Source: Nocardioides thalensis (GTDB taxonomy: Bacteria; Actinomycetota; Actinomycetes; Propionibacteriales; Nocardioidaceae). From it: a stretch of DNA of 64,000 nt. This document shows, piece after piece, positions 32,267 to 41,308 of this stretch (position 1 is the stretch's first letter; the number at the start of each line of letters is the position of its first letter). A program made the position numbers and the translations under genes. The notes beneath the pieces are model-generated. The model saw nothing but the letters and a program-made list of their open reading frames with translations. It was not told the origin of the DNA and did not search any database. Location: assembly GCF_013410655.1 (NCBI RefSeq), contig NZ_JACCFP010000001.1, forward strand, positions 4,301,501-4,365,500, written 5' to 3'.

Positions 32267-32291
32267 GCACCTAGCGATGGAGGATGGGCAC

Positions 32292-33146
32292 GTGGACGAG
32301 GCGACCGAGGTCTTCGAGAACGAGCGCGGCCGGCTGCGCGCGGTGGCGGTGCGGATGCTGGGCGGCACCGACGACGCCGACGACGTGGTGCAGGAGGCGT
32401 GGCTGAAGTGGTCGACCGCCGACCGCGCCGACATCGACAAGCCGGCGGCCTGGCTGACGACCGTCGTCTCCCGGCTCTGCCTCGACAAGCTGCGCAGCCG
32501 CGGCCGCCGTGGCGAGACGCCGCTGGACGACGTTCCCGTGGAGCTGCCGGGCTCGGTGCCCGACCCGGCGTCGGAGGCCGAGCTGGCCGACTCGGTCGAC
32601 GCCGCGCTGCTGGTCGTGCTCGACCTGCTCTCCCCCGCGGAGCGGCTGGCGTTCGTGCTGCACGACCTCTTCGCGCTTCCGTTCGACGAGATCTCCGCGA
32701 TCACCGGCCGTACGCCGGCCGCCGTGCGCCAGCTCGCCAGCCGGGGCCGGCGGCGCGTGCAGGACCCGTCGGCCGCGGAGCTCGCGGAGTCGAAGGCCCG
32801 GCAGCAGCGGGTCGTCGACGCGTTCTTCGCCGCCTCGAAGGCCGGCGAGTTCGACAAGCTCCTCGAGCTGCTCGACCCGGACGCGGTGATCCGCGCCGAC
32901 GGCGGCATCGTCAAGATGGGCGGCAAGCCGGTGATCGCCGGTGCCCAGGCGGTCGCCGAGCGGTTCAACGGGCAGGCCCGGGCGGTGCTCACGACGACGC
33001 TCGACGGCTACGCCGCGGGCGTCTGGCAGCTGCACCGGGTGCCGCAGGTCGTGTTCGGCTTCGTCATCAACGACGAGGGCCGGATCGTCGAGATCGAGCA
33101 GCTGGGCGACCCCGACGTGCTGGCGTCGCTCGACCTCGCGCGCTGA
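32292..33146 (+). CDS. sigJ: RNA polymerase sigma factor SigJ-like (ECF41 type)
   Basis: This 284-residue ECF factor has region 2 (EVFENERGRLRAVAVRMLGGTDDADDVVQEAWLKW, residues 4-39 or so), region 4 (about 110-160, LSPAERLAFVLHDLFALPFDEISAITGRT) and a fused SnoaL/NTF2-like C-terminal domain (about 175-284). The C-terminal domain contains the ECF41-type DGG motif and takes the place of an anti-sigma factor. GTG 32292 is preferred over ATG 32277 because GGAGG lies eight bases before it. ECF41 genes usually neighbour a carboxymuconolactone decarboxylase or oxidoreductase; here there is none. Confidence 0.88.
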   Translation: MDEATEVFENERGRLRAVAVRMLGGTDDADDVVQEAWLKWSTADRADIDKPAAWLTTVVSRLCLDKLRSRGRRGETPLDDVPVELPGSVPDPASEAELADSVDAALLVVLDLLSPAERLAFVLHDLFALPFDEISAITGRTPAAVRQLASRGRRRVQDPSAAELAESKARQQRVVDAFFAASKAGEFDKLLELLDPDAVIRADGGIVKMGGKPVIAGAQAVAERFNGQARAVLTTTLDGYAAGVWQLHRVPQVVFGFVINDEGRIVEIEQLGDPDVLASLDLAR

Positions 33147-33248
33147 GGACTCCCGACGCGACCGAGCCCTCCCGCGGGTGCGCGCGGGAGGGCTCGGGCC
33201 GTAGCGGCGGGAGTGGTGTGGTTCGCCGCCACGATCGGGGGAGGACGC

Positions 33249-34205
33249 TCAGCGGATGAGCTCGTCCAGGCGGTTGTAGACGCTGGCGTCGCCCTGGATC
33301 ACGCGGCTGGTGCGGCCGTCGATGCCGACCGGCACGTCGCCCTGCACCGTGATCCGGCGAACCTCGCGCACCTGGGTGTCGAAGTCGGCGACCGCGTAGT
33401 GCTGGGTGGCGCGGTTGTCCCAGATCGCGACGTCGCCCTGGGTCCAGGTCCACCGCACGGTGTTCTCGAGCTTGGTGACCCGGTCCTGGAGCAGGTTGAA
33501 GAGCACGGCGCTCTCCTTCTGGTTGAAGCCGCTGAACTGCTTCACGAAGTGCCCGAGCACCAGCGACCGCTCGCCGGTCTCCGGGTGGACCCGCACGACC
33601 GGGTGCTCGGTCTGGTAGATCGTCGCGGCGAACTGCTGGCGGTAGAAGTCGGTGTCCTCGTCGCGGGTGCTGCCGTCCTCGCCGTACTGGTGGGCGTAGT
33701 CGTAGTCGTTGGAGTGCACCGCCCACAGGCCGTCGACGAGCGCCTTCAGCTGCGGCGGCAGGGTCTCGTACGCCGTCGCGGTGTTGGCCCAGTTGGTGCT
33801 GCCGCCGTACTCCGGGATCGTGACGCCGCGCAGGATCGAGAACGCCGGCACGCGGTCGACGAACGTGACGTCGGTGTGCCAGGAGTTGGCCGCCATGCCG
33901 CGCGTGGCCTTGAGGGACAGCACGCGGGCGCTGCCGGTGTTGACGGTCGGGTGGGCGGTGGTCAGCGGGCCGAGCCGCTCGCCGAACGCGATCTGGGCGT
34001 CGTCGTCGAGGTGGTTCTGGTTCCGGAAGAACACGACCTTGTGCTCCAGGATCGCGGCGCGGATCTCGGCGACGGTCTCCTCGGGCAGGTCGCCGGTGAG
34101 CCGGACGCCGTCGATGCGGGCGCCGATCCGGCTGCCCAGCTTGCGGACGGTGATCGCGGAGTAGCCCGGGCGGGTGGCGGACTCGGGGTCGATCAGGGTG
34201 GTCAT
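33249..34205 (-). CDS. TauD/TfdA-family Fe(II)/2-oxoglutarate dioxygenase
   Basis: The 318-residue enzyme has H110-x-D112 (SWHTDVTF), the distal metal His in RATQHYAVADF and the 2-oxoglutarate-binding Arg in REVRRITVQG. These proteins hydroxylate taurine, alkyl sulfates or aryloxyacids to release sulfite or a phenol. Substrate cannot be fixed from sequence, and no ssuABC/tauABC transporter lies nearby. It is divergent from a ROK regulator across a 272-base region, so that regulator is its probable controller. ATG start follows AGAGGACCGTC. Confidence 0.88.
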   Translation of the reverse strand: MTTLIDPESATRPGYSAITVRKLGSRIGARIDGVRLTGDLPEETVAEIRAAILEHKVVFFRNQNHLDDDAQIAFGERLGPLTTAHPTVNTGSARVLSLKATRGMAANSWHTDVTFVDRVPAFSILRGVTIPEYGGSTNWANTATAYETLPPQLKALVDGLWAVHSNDYDYAHQYGEDGSTRDEDTDFYRQQFAATIYQTEHPVVRVHPETGERSLVLGHFVKQFSGFNQKESAVLFNLLQDRVTKLENTVRWTWTQGDVAIWDNRATQHYAVADFDTQVREVRRITVQGDVPVGIDGRTSRVIQGDASVYNRLDELIR

Positions 34206-34404
34206 GACGGTCCTCTCGGGATGGGAAGTGGGGACGTTTCGCACCGCCACCAAAGGTCCGGATCCGCGCCGTCGCGGACAAGGATTCGGATCCCGCTGCG
34301 CCGAAAGCGCGGGCCCGCCGGGCCGTCGAGATCGCCGTCCGGACCACCGCCCGGATCCCCGCCCGAGTCGACACCCGATCGACACCCGGACCGCCTACTC
34401 GTGT

Positions 34405-34435
34405 TTGTTGAGTTATCTGGTAGACATATTGCACT
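34405..34435 (+). promoter_or_regulatory. Promoter-like AT-rich segment between TauD and ROK genes
   Basis: The only AT-rich stretch of the 272-base divergent region contains TTGTTG followed 16 bases later by TATTGC, a plausible -35/-10 pair for the ROK gene. The remainder of the gap is GC-rich with CGGATC repeats and no gene. Confidence 0.35.
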
Positions 34436-34477
34436 CATCCCGAGTCGAAACCGGATACCGACCCCGAAGGAGCAGAC

Positions 34478-35626
34478 GTGCAACCGTCGCCGATGATCAC
34501 CGTGGCCCGTGGCAGGTTCGGCTCCGCCGCCGCGCAGGTGCTCGAGCAGGTCCGCGCCGCGGGGGTCGTCCACCGCGACGAGATCGCGGCCCGTACCGGG
34601 CTCAGCGTCGCCACCGTCGGCCGCGCGGTCGGCCACCTCGTGGAGTCGGGGGTGCTCCGCGAGCGGCCCGACCAGGGGCGGCTGGGCACCGTCGGCCGGC
34701 CGGGCACGCCGGTGGAGGTCGACACCCGGCGCTACGTGACCATCGGAGTGCACGTGGGCCGGCGGATCGCGACCGTCGCCCTCGGCGACCTCACCGGCAA
34801 GGTGGTCGCGCACGACACGGTGCGGCGCCGTCCGGGCGCCGACCCCGACCTCGACCGCCTCAGCCGCGCCGCCGCGACGCTGCTCGGCGGCCTGCCGGGT
34901 CGCGAGCCGCTGGCCGCGGGCCTGGTCGGCCCGTGGCGCGAGCTCGAGCTCGAGCCGGAGGCACTCGGCCGCGACCTGCACGACCTCACCGGGCTCGACG
35001 TACGCACGGGCGACCACATCGCCGCCGTGGCCGCCACCGAGTTCTTCCACCGCCGCCACGGCACACCGGGCGTGACGCTCTACGTCTACGCCCGCGACAC
35101 CCTCGGGTTCGCCGTCGCGGTGGACAAGGGCGTGCAGACCGAGATCTCCCGGGTGGGGTCGCTCACCCACTTCCCCACCGGCTCGGGCATCCCCTGCGAG
35201 TGCGGCCGCACCGGCTGCCTCCAGGCGACCGCCGGCGACGAGGCGGTGGTCCGCGAGGCGGTCGAGGCGGGCCTGGTCACGGAGCCCACGATCGAGAGCG
35301 TGTACGGCGCCGCCGGCGCCGACCCGGTGCTCGCCCTCCTCCGCCGGCGCGCACGGGTGCTCGGCGAGGTCGCGGCGTCGGTGCGCGACATCATCGCGCC
35401 GGACCGCGTGATCCTCGTCGGGCAGGCGTTCACCGGCTGCCCGTGGGTGCTCGACGAGGTGGTGCTCGCGTTCGAGGACACGACCGCGCTGCCGCCGCTG
35501 CCGGTCTCGTTCACCCGCTTCGGCGCGGGCATCCAGGCGATCGCCGCGTGCACCATCGGGCTCGGCGCGGTCTACGACGACCCGCTCGCCGTGGTGCCGT
35601 CTAGCGGCACACGAGCGGCACGGTGA
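34478..35626 (+). CDS. ROK-family transcriptional regulator
   Basis: This 382-residue regulator has an N-terminal winged helix (about residues 18-65, AAGVVHRDEIAARTGLSVATVGRAV) and a ROK sugar-kinase-like body with the zinc motif CECGRTGCLQ (about 243-252). The ATP-binding and catalytic sites are degenerate: no DxGxT phosphate-binding motif is evident, so it probably binds a ligand without phosphorylating it. GAAGGAG lies before the GTG. It is divergent from the TauD dioxygenase. Its 3' end overlaps the end of the convergent P450 gene by 26 bases. Confidence 0.85.
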   Translation: MQPSPMITVARGRFGSAAAQVLEQVRAAGVVHRDEIAARTGLSVATVGRAVGHLVESGVLRERPDQGRLGTVGRPGTPVEVDTRRYVTIGVHVGRRIATVALGDLTGKVVAHDTVRRRPGADPDLDRLSRAAATLLGGLPGREPLAAGLVGPWRELELEPEALGRDLHDLTGLDVRTGDHIAAVAATEFFHRRHGTPGVTLYVYARDTLGFAVAVDKGVQTEISRVGSLTHFPTGSGIPCECGRTGCLQATAGDEAVVREAVEAGLVTEPTIESVYGAAGADPVLALLRRRARVLGEVAASVRDIIAPDRVILVGQAFTGCPWVLDEVVLAFEDTTALPPLPVSFTRFGAGIQAIAACTIGLGAVYDDPLAVVPSSGTRAAR

Positions 35627-36842
35627 CCGGCCGGCGGACGTAGGCGCCGGGCGCCCACGTCACCGCGTCGAGGTCGACCTCGAAGTCGGGGATGCTCGCC
35701 AGCAGCTCGGTGAGCGCGACCACGCTCTGCATCCGCGCGGCCGCCGCACCGAGGCAGTGGTGGTGCCCCTGGCTGAACGTCAGGATCTGGGTCGGGCGGC
35801 GGCGCACGTCGAGCTCGTCGGCGTCGGCGCCGTACTTGCGCGGGTCGCGGTTCGCGGCGCCGTACAGCAGCAGGACCTTCCGACCGGCCGGGATGACCGT
35901 GTCGTGCACCTCGACGTCCCGCGTCGCCGTACGGCCGAGGCACTGGACCGGTGAGGTCAGGCGCAGGAACTCCTCCACGGCGTCCGGCACCAGCGCGGGG
36001 TCGGCCGCGAGGGCGACGCGCTGCTCGGGCGCCTCGGCCAGCAGCTGTACGGCGCCGCCGAGAGCGCCCGTGGTGGTGTCGTTGCCGCCGGTGACCATCG
36101 TGAAGACGAAGCCGAGGATCGCGACGAGGTCGGGCGCGCCCTCCTCCCCCGCCTCCGAGGCGGCGACGAGGTGGGAGACCGTGTCGTCGCCCGGGTCGCG
36201 CCGGCGCCGCTCGACGAGGTCGCCGAAGTAGGCGAGCAGCTCGGCGGTCGCGCTCGCCGCGCCCGAGACAGCGCCGTCCGCGCCCTCCGCGGCGTTGGCC
36301 GCGACGATCGCGCCGGTCCAGTCGTCGAACCGGCGGCGGTCCTCCTCGGGCACGCCGAGGTAGTGCGCGACGACCATGCTCGGCAGCGGCTTGAACAGCT
36401 CGGCGACGATGTCACCGCCGCCGTCGCGGCGCAGCCTCTCCACCCGGTCGACCACGAACGTCCGCACCGCGGGCTCGATCTCCCGCACCTGCCGCGGCGT
36501 GAACCCGCGCGCGACGAGCCGGCGGAAGGCCGTGTGCACGGGCGGGTCGGTCATCACGAACGGCGGGTTGTCGGCGAGGCCGATCCGCTCGAGGTCGTCG
36601 TAGGCCACGGTCAGCCCGCGGGCGCTGGAGAACGTCTCGGTGTCGACCGCCGCGGCCACCACGTCGGCGTGCCGGCTCAGCACGTAGTAGTCGTGCTCCG
36701 GATGCCGCTCCGGCACGACGTGGTGCACCGGGTCGTGGTCGCGCAGCCACGCGTAGGACGCCCAGGGTGAGCGCCAGGCCTCGCCGCCACCCGGGCGGTA
36801 ACTCAGTGTTACGTCCGCACCCTCGGTGCTGTGACCGGTCAC
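35601..36842 (-). CDS. Cytochrome P450 (1)
   Basis: This soluble 413-residue P450 has the I-helix GGNDTTTGA, the K-helix ExxR within EEFLRLTSP, and the haem loop FSQGHHHCLG with the Cys thiolate ligand. The only usual start upstream of the conserved region is the GTG at 36842, which lies in the centre of the 78-bp repeat (36798-36875), so the element would encode the first residues. MBL and hydrolase genes directly upstream on the same strand (gaps 29 and 19 bases) suggest one catabolic operon. Redox partners are not in the window. Confidence 0.88.
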   Translation of the reverse strand: MTGHSTEGADVTLSYRPGGGEAWRSPWASYAWLRDHDPVHHVVPERHPEHDYYVLSRHADVVAAAVDTETFSSARGLTVAYDDLERIGLADNPPFVMTDPPVHTAFRRLVARGFTPRQVREIEPAVRTFVVDRVERLRRDGGGDIVAELFKPLPSMVVAHYLGVPEEDRRRFDDWTGAIVAANAAEGADGAVSGAASATAELLAYFGDLVERRRRDPGDDTVSHLVAASEAGEEGAPDLVAILGFVFTMVTGGNDTTTGALGGAVQLLAEAPEQRVALAADPALVPDAVEEFLRLTSPVQCLGRTATRDVEVHDTVIPAGRKVLLLYGAANRDPRKYGADADELDVRRRPTQILTFSQGHHHCLGAAAARMQSVVALTELLASIPDFEVDLDAVTWAPGAYVRRPVTVPLVCR

Positions 36843-36875
36843 AACGCCAAGGTAGCGGTCGTCACACTGAGTTAC
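36798..36875. repeat. 78-bp composite palindromic element, copy B
   Basis: Same 14-18-14-18-14 design as copy A (8899-8976): identical central TGTGACCGGTCACA and outer arms (one mismatch here), with diverged 18-base spacers. The stop codon of the MBL gene (36872-36874) and the presumed GTG of the P450 gene (36842) both lie inside it. Confidence 0.85.
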
Positions 36876-37642
36876 AGCGCAGTCGGGTCGCCGGGCACCA
36901 GCCACCGAACCCGGGAGCGGACATCGGCGGGCGCGGCGGCGAGAGCCGCCTCGAGGCCGGCGCGGCCGTCGCGGAAGTGCGACCACCCCTCGTAGTGGAC
37001 GGGTACGGCGACCCGCGGCCGCACGACCGAGAGCAGTTCGACCGCCCGCGCGCCCGTCATCGTGTAGCGCAGCGGGCCGGTGATCGGGAAACGGACCCCG
37101 CCCGCGTGCAGCAGCATCACGTCGATGTCGACGCCGGCCAGCGCGCGGCGCAGTCCGCCGTACAGCACGGTGTCGCCGGTGACCCAGGCGATCTCGCCGG
37201 CGCAGCGCACGAGGAAGCCGGCCACCTCGCCCACGATCGGCCGCGAGAGCGGCGGGCCGTGCCGGGCGGGAGTCGCGGTGATCTCGACCCGCTCCCGGCC
37301 GTCACCCTCGAGCACCGCGGTCGCCCCCGGCGCCAGGCCCCGGGGGTCGGCGTGCCCGAGCCTCCGCGCCGCGGCGGTCGTCGTGACCACCACCGGCACG
37401 GAGGGCAGCAGCGCGCGGCCGGCAGCGTCGAGGTTGTCGCCGTGCTGGTCGTGGGTCAGCAGCACCGCGTCCACCGCGCCCAGCGCGTCGGCCGCGACCG
37501 CCGGGCCGGTGACCTTGTCCGACGACGTGCCCCAGCCGAAGGCGTAGTGGCCACCGGCGGGGTCGAAGGTGGGGTCGGTCAGCAGCCGCCAGCCGCCGAT
37601 CTCGACGATCGCGGTGGGTCCGCCGATGTGGGTGATGATCAC
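36872..37642 (-). CDS. Metallo-beta-lactamase fold hydrolase (UlaG-like)
   Basis: The 256-residue protein has the MBL metal motif as LTHDQHGDNLD (HxxHxDN/H type, about residues 63-73), the ARHG and VTGDT blocks and a final VPVHYEGW with a metal His. It resembles UlaG/L-ascorbate lactonase-like or YtnP-type hydrolases. The GTG start is 19 bases after the upstream hydrolase stop, and its own stop falls in the 78-bp repeat. Probably works on an ester, lactone or phosphoester in the pathway of the neighbouring P450. Confidence 0.8.
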   Translation of the reverse strand: MIITHIGGPTAIVEIGGWRLLTDPTFDPAGGHYAFGWGTSSDKVTGPAVAADALGAVDAVLLTHDQHGDNLDAAGRALLPSVPVVVTTTAAARRLGHADPRGLAPGATAVLEGDGRERVEITATPARHGPPLSRPIVGEVAGFLVRCAGEIAWVTGDTVLYGGLRRALAGVDIDVMLLHAGGVRFPITGPLRYTMTGARAVELLSVVRPRVAVPVHYEGWSHFRDGRAGLEAALAAAPADVRSRVRWLVPGDPTAL

Positions 37643-37661
37643 CGGCCGATCCTCGCGCGGA

Positions 37662-38456
37662 TCACTGCGCGTGGGCCAGTGCCCACTCCAGCACCTCGTC
37701 GGCGATGGCCTGCCAGCCCTCCTGCGCGGGCAGCAGGTGCGCGTAGCCGTCGTACTCCTTGATCTCGGTGACCGTCGCCGACCGGTAGTGCTTCGCGTTC
37801 GATCGCTGCACCGCCGGCGGCATGATGTGGTCCTCGGAGCCGGACACGAACAGCAGGGGTGCGCGCTTGTCGTTCTTGTAGTCGACCCAGGTGTCTTGGT
37901 GGCCGGGCTGGAAGTTCGCCAGCACCGAGCCCCACAGGATCCCGCCGTTGGCGGGGATGTGATAGCGCTCGAAGGTCGTCACGACCTCGTCCTCGGGGAA
38001 CGTGTTGGTGAACGCGTAGCGCCACTGGTCGAGGTCCAGCCCGACGGCGCGGTGCCGGTTGCCGGGGCTCTTGAGCACGGGGAACGTCGATTTCACCTGG
38101 GACGGGGGTACGACGCGCACGCCCTCGGTGGGAGCCGAGTTCATCGCGACGCCGGCGGCGCCGTAGCCGTGGTCGAGGAGGATCTGCGTGAACGCGCCGC
38201 CGGCCGAGTGGCCGATGATGATCGGCGGGCTGTCGAGGGTGGAGATCACGCTCTCGAGGGCCTCGATGATCTTCGGGACGGTGAGGTCGACGATGATCTG
38301 CGGGTCGGCGCGGAGCGCCTCGACCTCCACGTCGAACCCGGGGTAGCCGGGCGCGAGCACCCGGAACCCCTTGGCCTCGTAGTGGGTGATCCAGTGCTCC
38401 CAGCTCCGCGGCGTCACCCAGAAGCCGTGGACGAGGACGATGGTATCGGGTTGCAT
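37662..38456 (-). CDS. Alpha/beta hydrolase
   Basis: This 264-residue cytoplasmic hydrolase begins with the oxyanion HGFW motif (VLVHGFWVTPRSWEHW), has nucleophile Ser in GHSAGGAF, an acidic residue in SGSEDHIMP and a His near the C-terminus (YAHLLP). It is the first gene of a probable three-gene operon with the MBL protein and P450 (1). AAAGGA precedes the ATG. It is divergent from a GlxA-type regulator. Confidence 0.85.
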   Translation of the reverse strand: MQPDTIVLVHGFWVTPRSWEHWITHYEAKGFRVLAPGYPGFDVEVEALRADPQIIVDLTVPKIIEALESVISTLDSPPIIIGHSAGGAFTQILLDHGYGAAGVAMNSAPTEGVRVVPPSQVKSTFPVLKSPGNRHRAVGLDLDQWRYAFTNTFPEDEVVTTFERYHIPANGGILWGSVLANFQPGHQDTWVDYKNDKRAPLLFVSGSEDHIMPPAVQRSNAKHYRSATVTEIKEYDGYAHLLPAQEGWQAIADEVLEWALAHAQ

Positions 38457-38580
38457 GGGGCGGTCCTTTCGGGACGGGGTCCGCCCTAGTTTTCGGGCGT
38501 TTCCCCTGCGCGGCACCACGCGAGACGCCATTCTTCGAACAGATCGGGACACCCGAGCGAGCCCGACCCCGGAGGTGGCG

Positions 38581-39555
38581 ATGACGAAGCCGCGGCACCG
38601 CGTGGCGATCGTCGCCCTGCCGGGCACGTTCGTGCTCGACCTCGCGGTCGCAGCGCAGGCGTTCGGTCGCCGCCCGTCGGTCTTCACGAAGATCCGCGAC
38701 GAGGCGCGGGCGCCGTACGACGTGGTGGTGTGCAGTCCCGCCGAAGTGGAGACCTCGCTCGGCTTCACGATCGGCGACGTCGCACCGGTCTCCGAGATCC
38801 TGACCGCCGACACCGTCGTCGTGCCGGGGCTCGAGGCGCCCTGGGCGCCGCAGCACCCCGACGTGCTGGCCGCGATCAAGCAGGCCGCGGCGGACGGGAA
38901 GCGGATGGTGTCGCTGTGCGCCGGTGCCTTCGTGCTCGGGCAGGCCGGCGTGCTCGACGGCCGCCGCGTCACGACGCACTGGGCTCTCGCCGACGAGTTC
39001 CGCGAGGCGTTCCCCGCGGTGCTGCTCGACGAGCACGCGATGTACGTCGACGACGGGCAGGTGCTCTCCGCCGGCGGCATGCTGGCATCGACCGACCTGT
39101 GCCTGCACATCCTGCGCAGCGACCACGGGCAGTCCTACGCCAACGACGTGTCGCGCGTGCTGATCAGCCCGCCGCACCGCGTGGGCGGGCAGGCGCAGTA
39201 CGCCCGGGAGCCGCAGGTGCGTGCGACCGGACCGCTCGAGCCGGTGATGGCGTGGGTGCTCGACAACCTGCCCGAGCCGCTCTCGCTGGAGCGGGTCGCC
39301 CGGCAGGCACACCTGAGCCCGCGCACGCTGGAGCGCCGGTTCCGCGCGGAGACCGGCGAGTCCCTCCAGTCGTGGATCGCCCGGCAGCGGGTCGCCCGCG
39401 CCCGGGCGCTTCTCGAGGATTCGGCGCTGACGGTCACGGAGGTCGCGCACGCCACCGGCTTCGGGTCGAGCGAGTCGATGCGTCGGCACTTCCGGGCCCA
39501 GGTCGGCACGAGCCCCCAGGCCTACCGGGCGGCGTTCCGCGCGCCGGTGGCCTGA
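38581..39555 (+). CDS. GlxA-family transcriptional regulator (DJ-1/PfpI + AraC)
   Basis: This 324-residue regulator joins an N-terminal DJ-1/PfpI-like domain (about residues 5-185, with the CAGAFVLG elbow near 116) to a C-terminal AraC helix-turn-helix pair (about 220-320). The AraC part shows LSLERVARQAHLSPRTLERRFRAETGESLQSWI and VTEVAHATGFGSSESMRRHFRAQVGTSPQAYR. GGAGG precedes the ATG. It is divergent from the hydrolase-MBL-P450 operon over a 124-base gap and is its likely activator. Such proteins often sense nitrogenous metabolites. Confidence 0.9.
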   Translation: MTKPRHRVAIVALPGTFVLDLAVAAQAFGRRPSVFTKIRDEARAPYDVVVCSPAEVETSLGFTIGDVAPVSEILTADTVVVPGLEAPWAPQHPDVLAAIKQAAADGKRMVSLCAGAFVLGQAGVLDGRRVTTHWALADEFREAFPAVLLDEHAMYVDDGQVLSAGGMLASTDLCLHILRSDHGQSYANDVSRVLISPPHRVGGQAQYAREPQVRATGPLEPVMAWVLDNLPEPLSLERVARQAHLSPRTLERRFRAETGESLQSWIARQRVARARALLEDSALTVTEVAHATGFGSSESMRRHFRAQVGTSPQAYRAAFRAPVA

Positions 39556-39574
39556 GGGCTCGGACGGGTCGGGC

Positions 39575-40096
39575 TCAGGCCTGGATCGGCGCGGGGACGC
39601 TCCGGCCGGCGACGCGGCGCTCGGCGGCGACCATCCACGCGAGCTGCTCGAGGCGCTCGATGACGACGTGGAGCAGGTCGGCGGTGGTGGGGTCCGCGGC
39701 GTCGATGTCGTCGTGGATCTCACGCGCAGTGCCGGCCACGGCGTACAGCGAAGCGGTGATCTTCTCGACGACGACGGCGCTGTCGACCTCGCCGTTGGGG
39801 AACGCGGGCAGGCTGCTCCGGGCGGCGACCCGCGCGGCGCTGCCGTCGGGCACGACGTAGACCGCGCGCATCCGCTCGGCCACCTGGTCGGTGAACTCGC
39901 GGGCGGCGTCGACGATCTCGTCCAGCTGGAGGTGCAGGTCGCGGAAGTTGGGGCCCACCACGTTCCAGTGCGCCTGCTTGCCCTGGAGGGAAAGGTCGGT
40001 CAGGTCGACCAGCAGCTGCTGGAGGTGCTGGGCGAACTTCTCGTCGGCCTGGAACGCGGGGTGGGAGACGTGCTTCTCGTGCTGCAGAACGGCCAT
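39575..40096 (-). CDS. dps: Dps-family ferritin-like protein
   Basis: This 173-residue four-helix protein has the Dps inter-subunit ferroxidase signature in helices 1-2: LQGKQAHWNVVGPNFRDLHLQLDEIVDAAREFTDQVAERM (His near 43, Asp near 58, Glu near 62, read as short motifs HWNVVG and LDEI). Dps dodecamers store iron and shield DNA in stress. GlxA converges from the left with a 19-base gap; the divergent promoter region on the right also serves the ABC exporter. Confidence 0.92.
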   Translation of the reverse strand: MAVLQHEKHVSHPAFQADEKFAQHLQQLLVDLTDLSLQGKQAHWNVVGPNFRDLHLQLDEIVDAAREFTDQVAERMRAVYVVPDGSAARVAARSSLPAFPNGEVDSAVVVEKITASLYAVAGTAREIHDDIDAADPTTADLLHVVIERLEQLAWMVAAERRVAGRSVPAPIQA

Positions 40097-40300
40097 CGTG
40101 GGTCCTCTCTCCTCGTGACTTCTCGGCTGGTGATGTCCACCAGTCAACCACGCTTTCTTGAACCATTCCAGACAAGGAAGCCTTCCCTGCGTGACCCAGC
40201 GCACACGATCGCCCGGCCCGTCGCGATGAAAACCGATGTCGGTGGCGGTCCCTACGGTGGCAGCATCGGGGTTCCCGGGGGCTGGAGAGAAGGGGCAGGC

Positions 40301-41308
40301 ATGAGCGACATGATCCGCGCGAGCGGGCTGGCCAAGCGCTACAAGGAGGTCGAGGCCCTGCGCGGCATCGACCTCGCGGTCCCGGAGGGCAAGGTGCTCG
40401 CGCTCCTCGGCCCCAACGGGGCCGGCAAGACCACCACCGTCCGGTGCATCACGACGCTGCTCAAGCCCGACGCCGGCACGGCGGAGGTCGCCGGCATCGA
40501 CGTCGTCGCCGACCCCGCCGGCGCGCGGGCGAAGATCGGCCTCTCGGGTCAGTACGCCGCGGTCGACGAGCACCTCACCGGCTACGAGAACCTCGTGATG
40601 GTCGGCCGGCTCTACCACCTCGGCAAGGCGCGGGCCCAGGCCCGGGCGCGCGAGCTGCTCGAGCGGTTCGACCTCGCCGACGCGGGCGACCGGCCCACGA
40701 AGACCTACTCCGGCGGCATGCGCCGCCGGCTCGACCTCGCCGGCGCGCTGGTCGCCGAGCCGCCGGTGCTGGTGCTCGACGAGCCCACCACCGGCCTCGA
40801 CGTCCGCAGCCGCCAGCAGATGTGGGACGTGATCCGCGAGCTGGTCGGCAGCGGGGCGACCCTCCTGCTCACCACGCAGTACCTCGAGGAGGCCGACAAG
40901 CTCGCCGACGACATCGTCGTGATCGACCACGGCCTCGCGATCGCCCACGGCACCGCCGACGAGCTCAAGGCCCGCACGGGTGGCGAGCGCATCGAGGTCG
41001 TGCTCGCCGACGCCGAGGACCGCGACGCCGCCCACCGGGTGCTCTCCGAGGTCGCCGTCGACGGGGTCCGCGTCGGCGACAACGGGCGTGAGCTCACGGC
41101 GGCCGTCAGCGGTACGGCGACCGACGACCTGCTGCGCGTGCTCCAGGGGTTCGAGCGCGAGACCGTGACCGTGCTCGACGTCGGGCTGCGACGGCCGACG
41201 CTCGACGACGTGTTCCTCGCGCTCACCGGCCACGCCGCCGAGAGCGACGTCGACGGGTCCGACGACACCGACACCACCGACGACAGCGAGATGGAGGTCG
41301 CGCGATGA
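40301..41308 (+). CDS. ABC transporter ATP-binding protein, DrrA-like
   Basis: The 335-residue ATPase has Walker A GPNGAGKTTT (about residues 36-45), signature YSGGM, Walker B VLVLDEPTTGLD and a C-terminal DrrA-type regulatory extension (about 225-320). It ends in an Asp/Thr-rich tail. ATG 40301 has GAGAGAAGGGG upstream. It overlaps the permease gene by four bases (ATGA), so both form a drug or lipid exporter of the daunorubicin-resistance kind. Substrate is not evident and no biosynthetic cluster is adjacent. Confidence 0.92.
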   Translation: MSDMIRASGLAKRYKEVEALRGIDLAVPEGKVLALLGPNGAGKTTTVRCITTLLKPDAGTAEVAGIDVVADPAGARAKIGLSGQYAAVDEHLTGYENLVMVGRLYHLGKARAQARARELLERFDLADAGDRPTKTYSGGMRRRLDLAGALVAEPPVLVLDEPTTGLDVRSRQQMWDVIRELVGSGATLLLTTQYLEEADKLADDIVVIDHGLAIAHGTADELKARTGGERIEVVLADAEDRDAAHRVLSEVAVDGVRVGDNGRELTAAVSGTATDDLLRVLQGFERETVTVLDVGLRRPTLDDVFLALTGHAAESDVDGSDDTDTTDDSEMEVAR

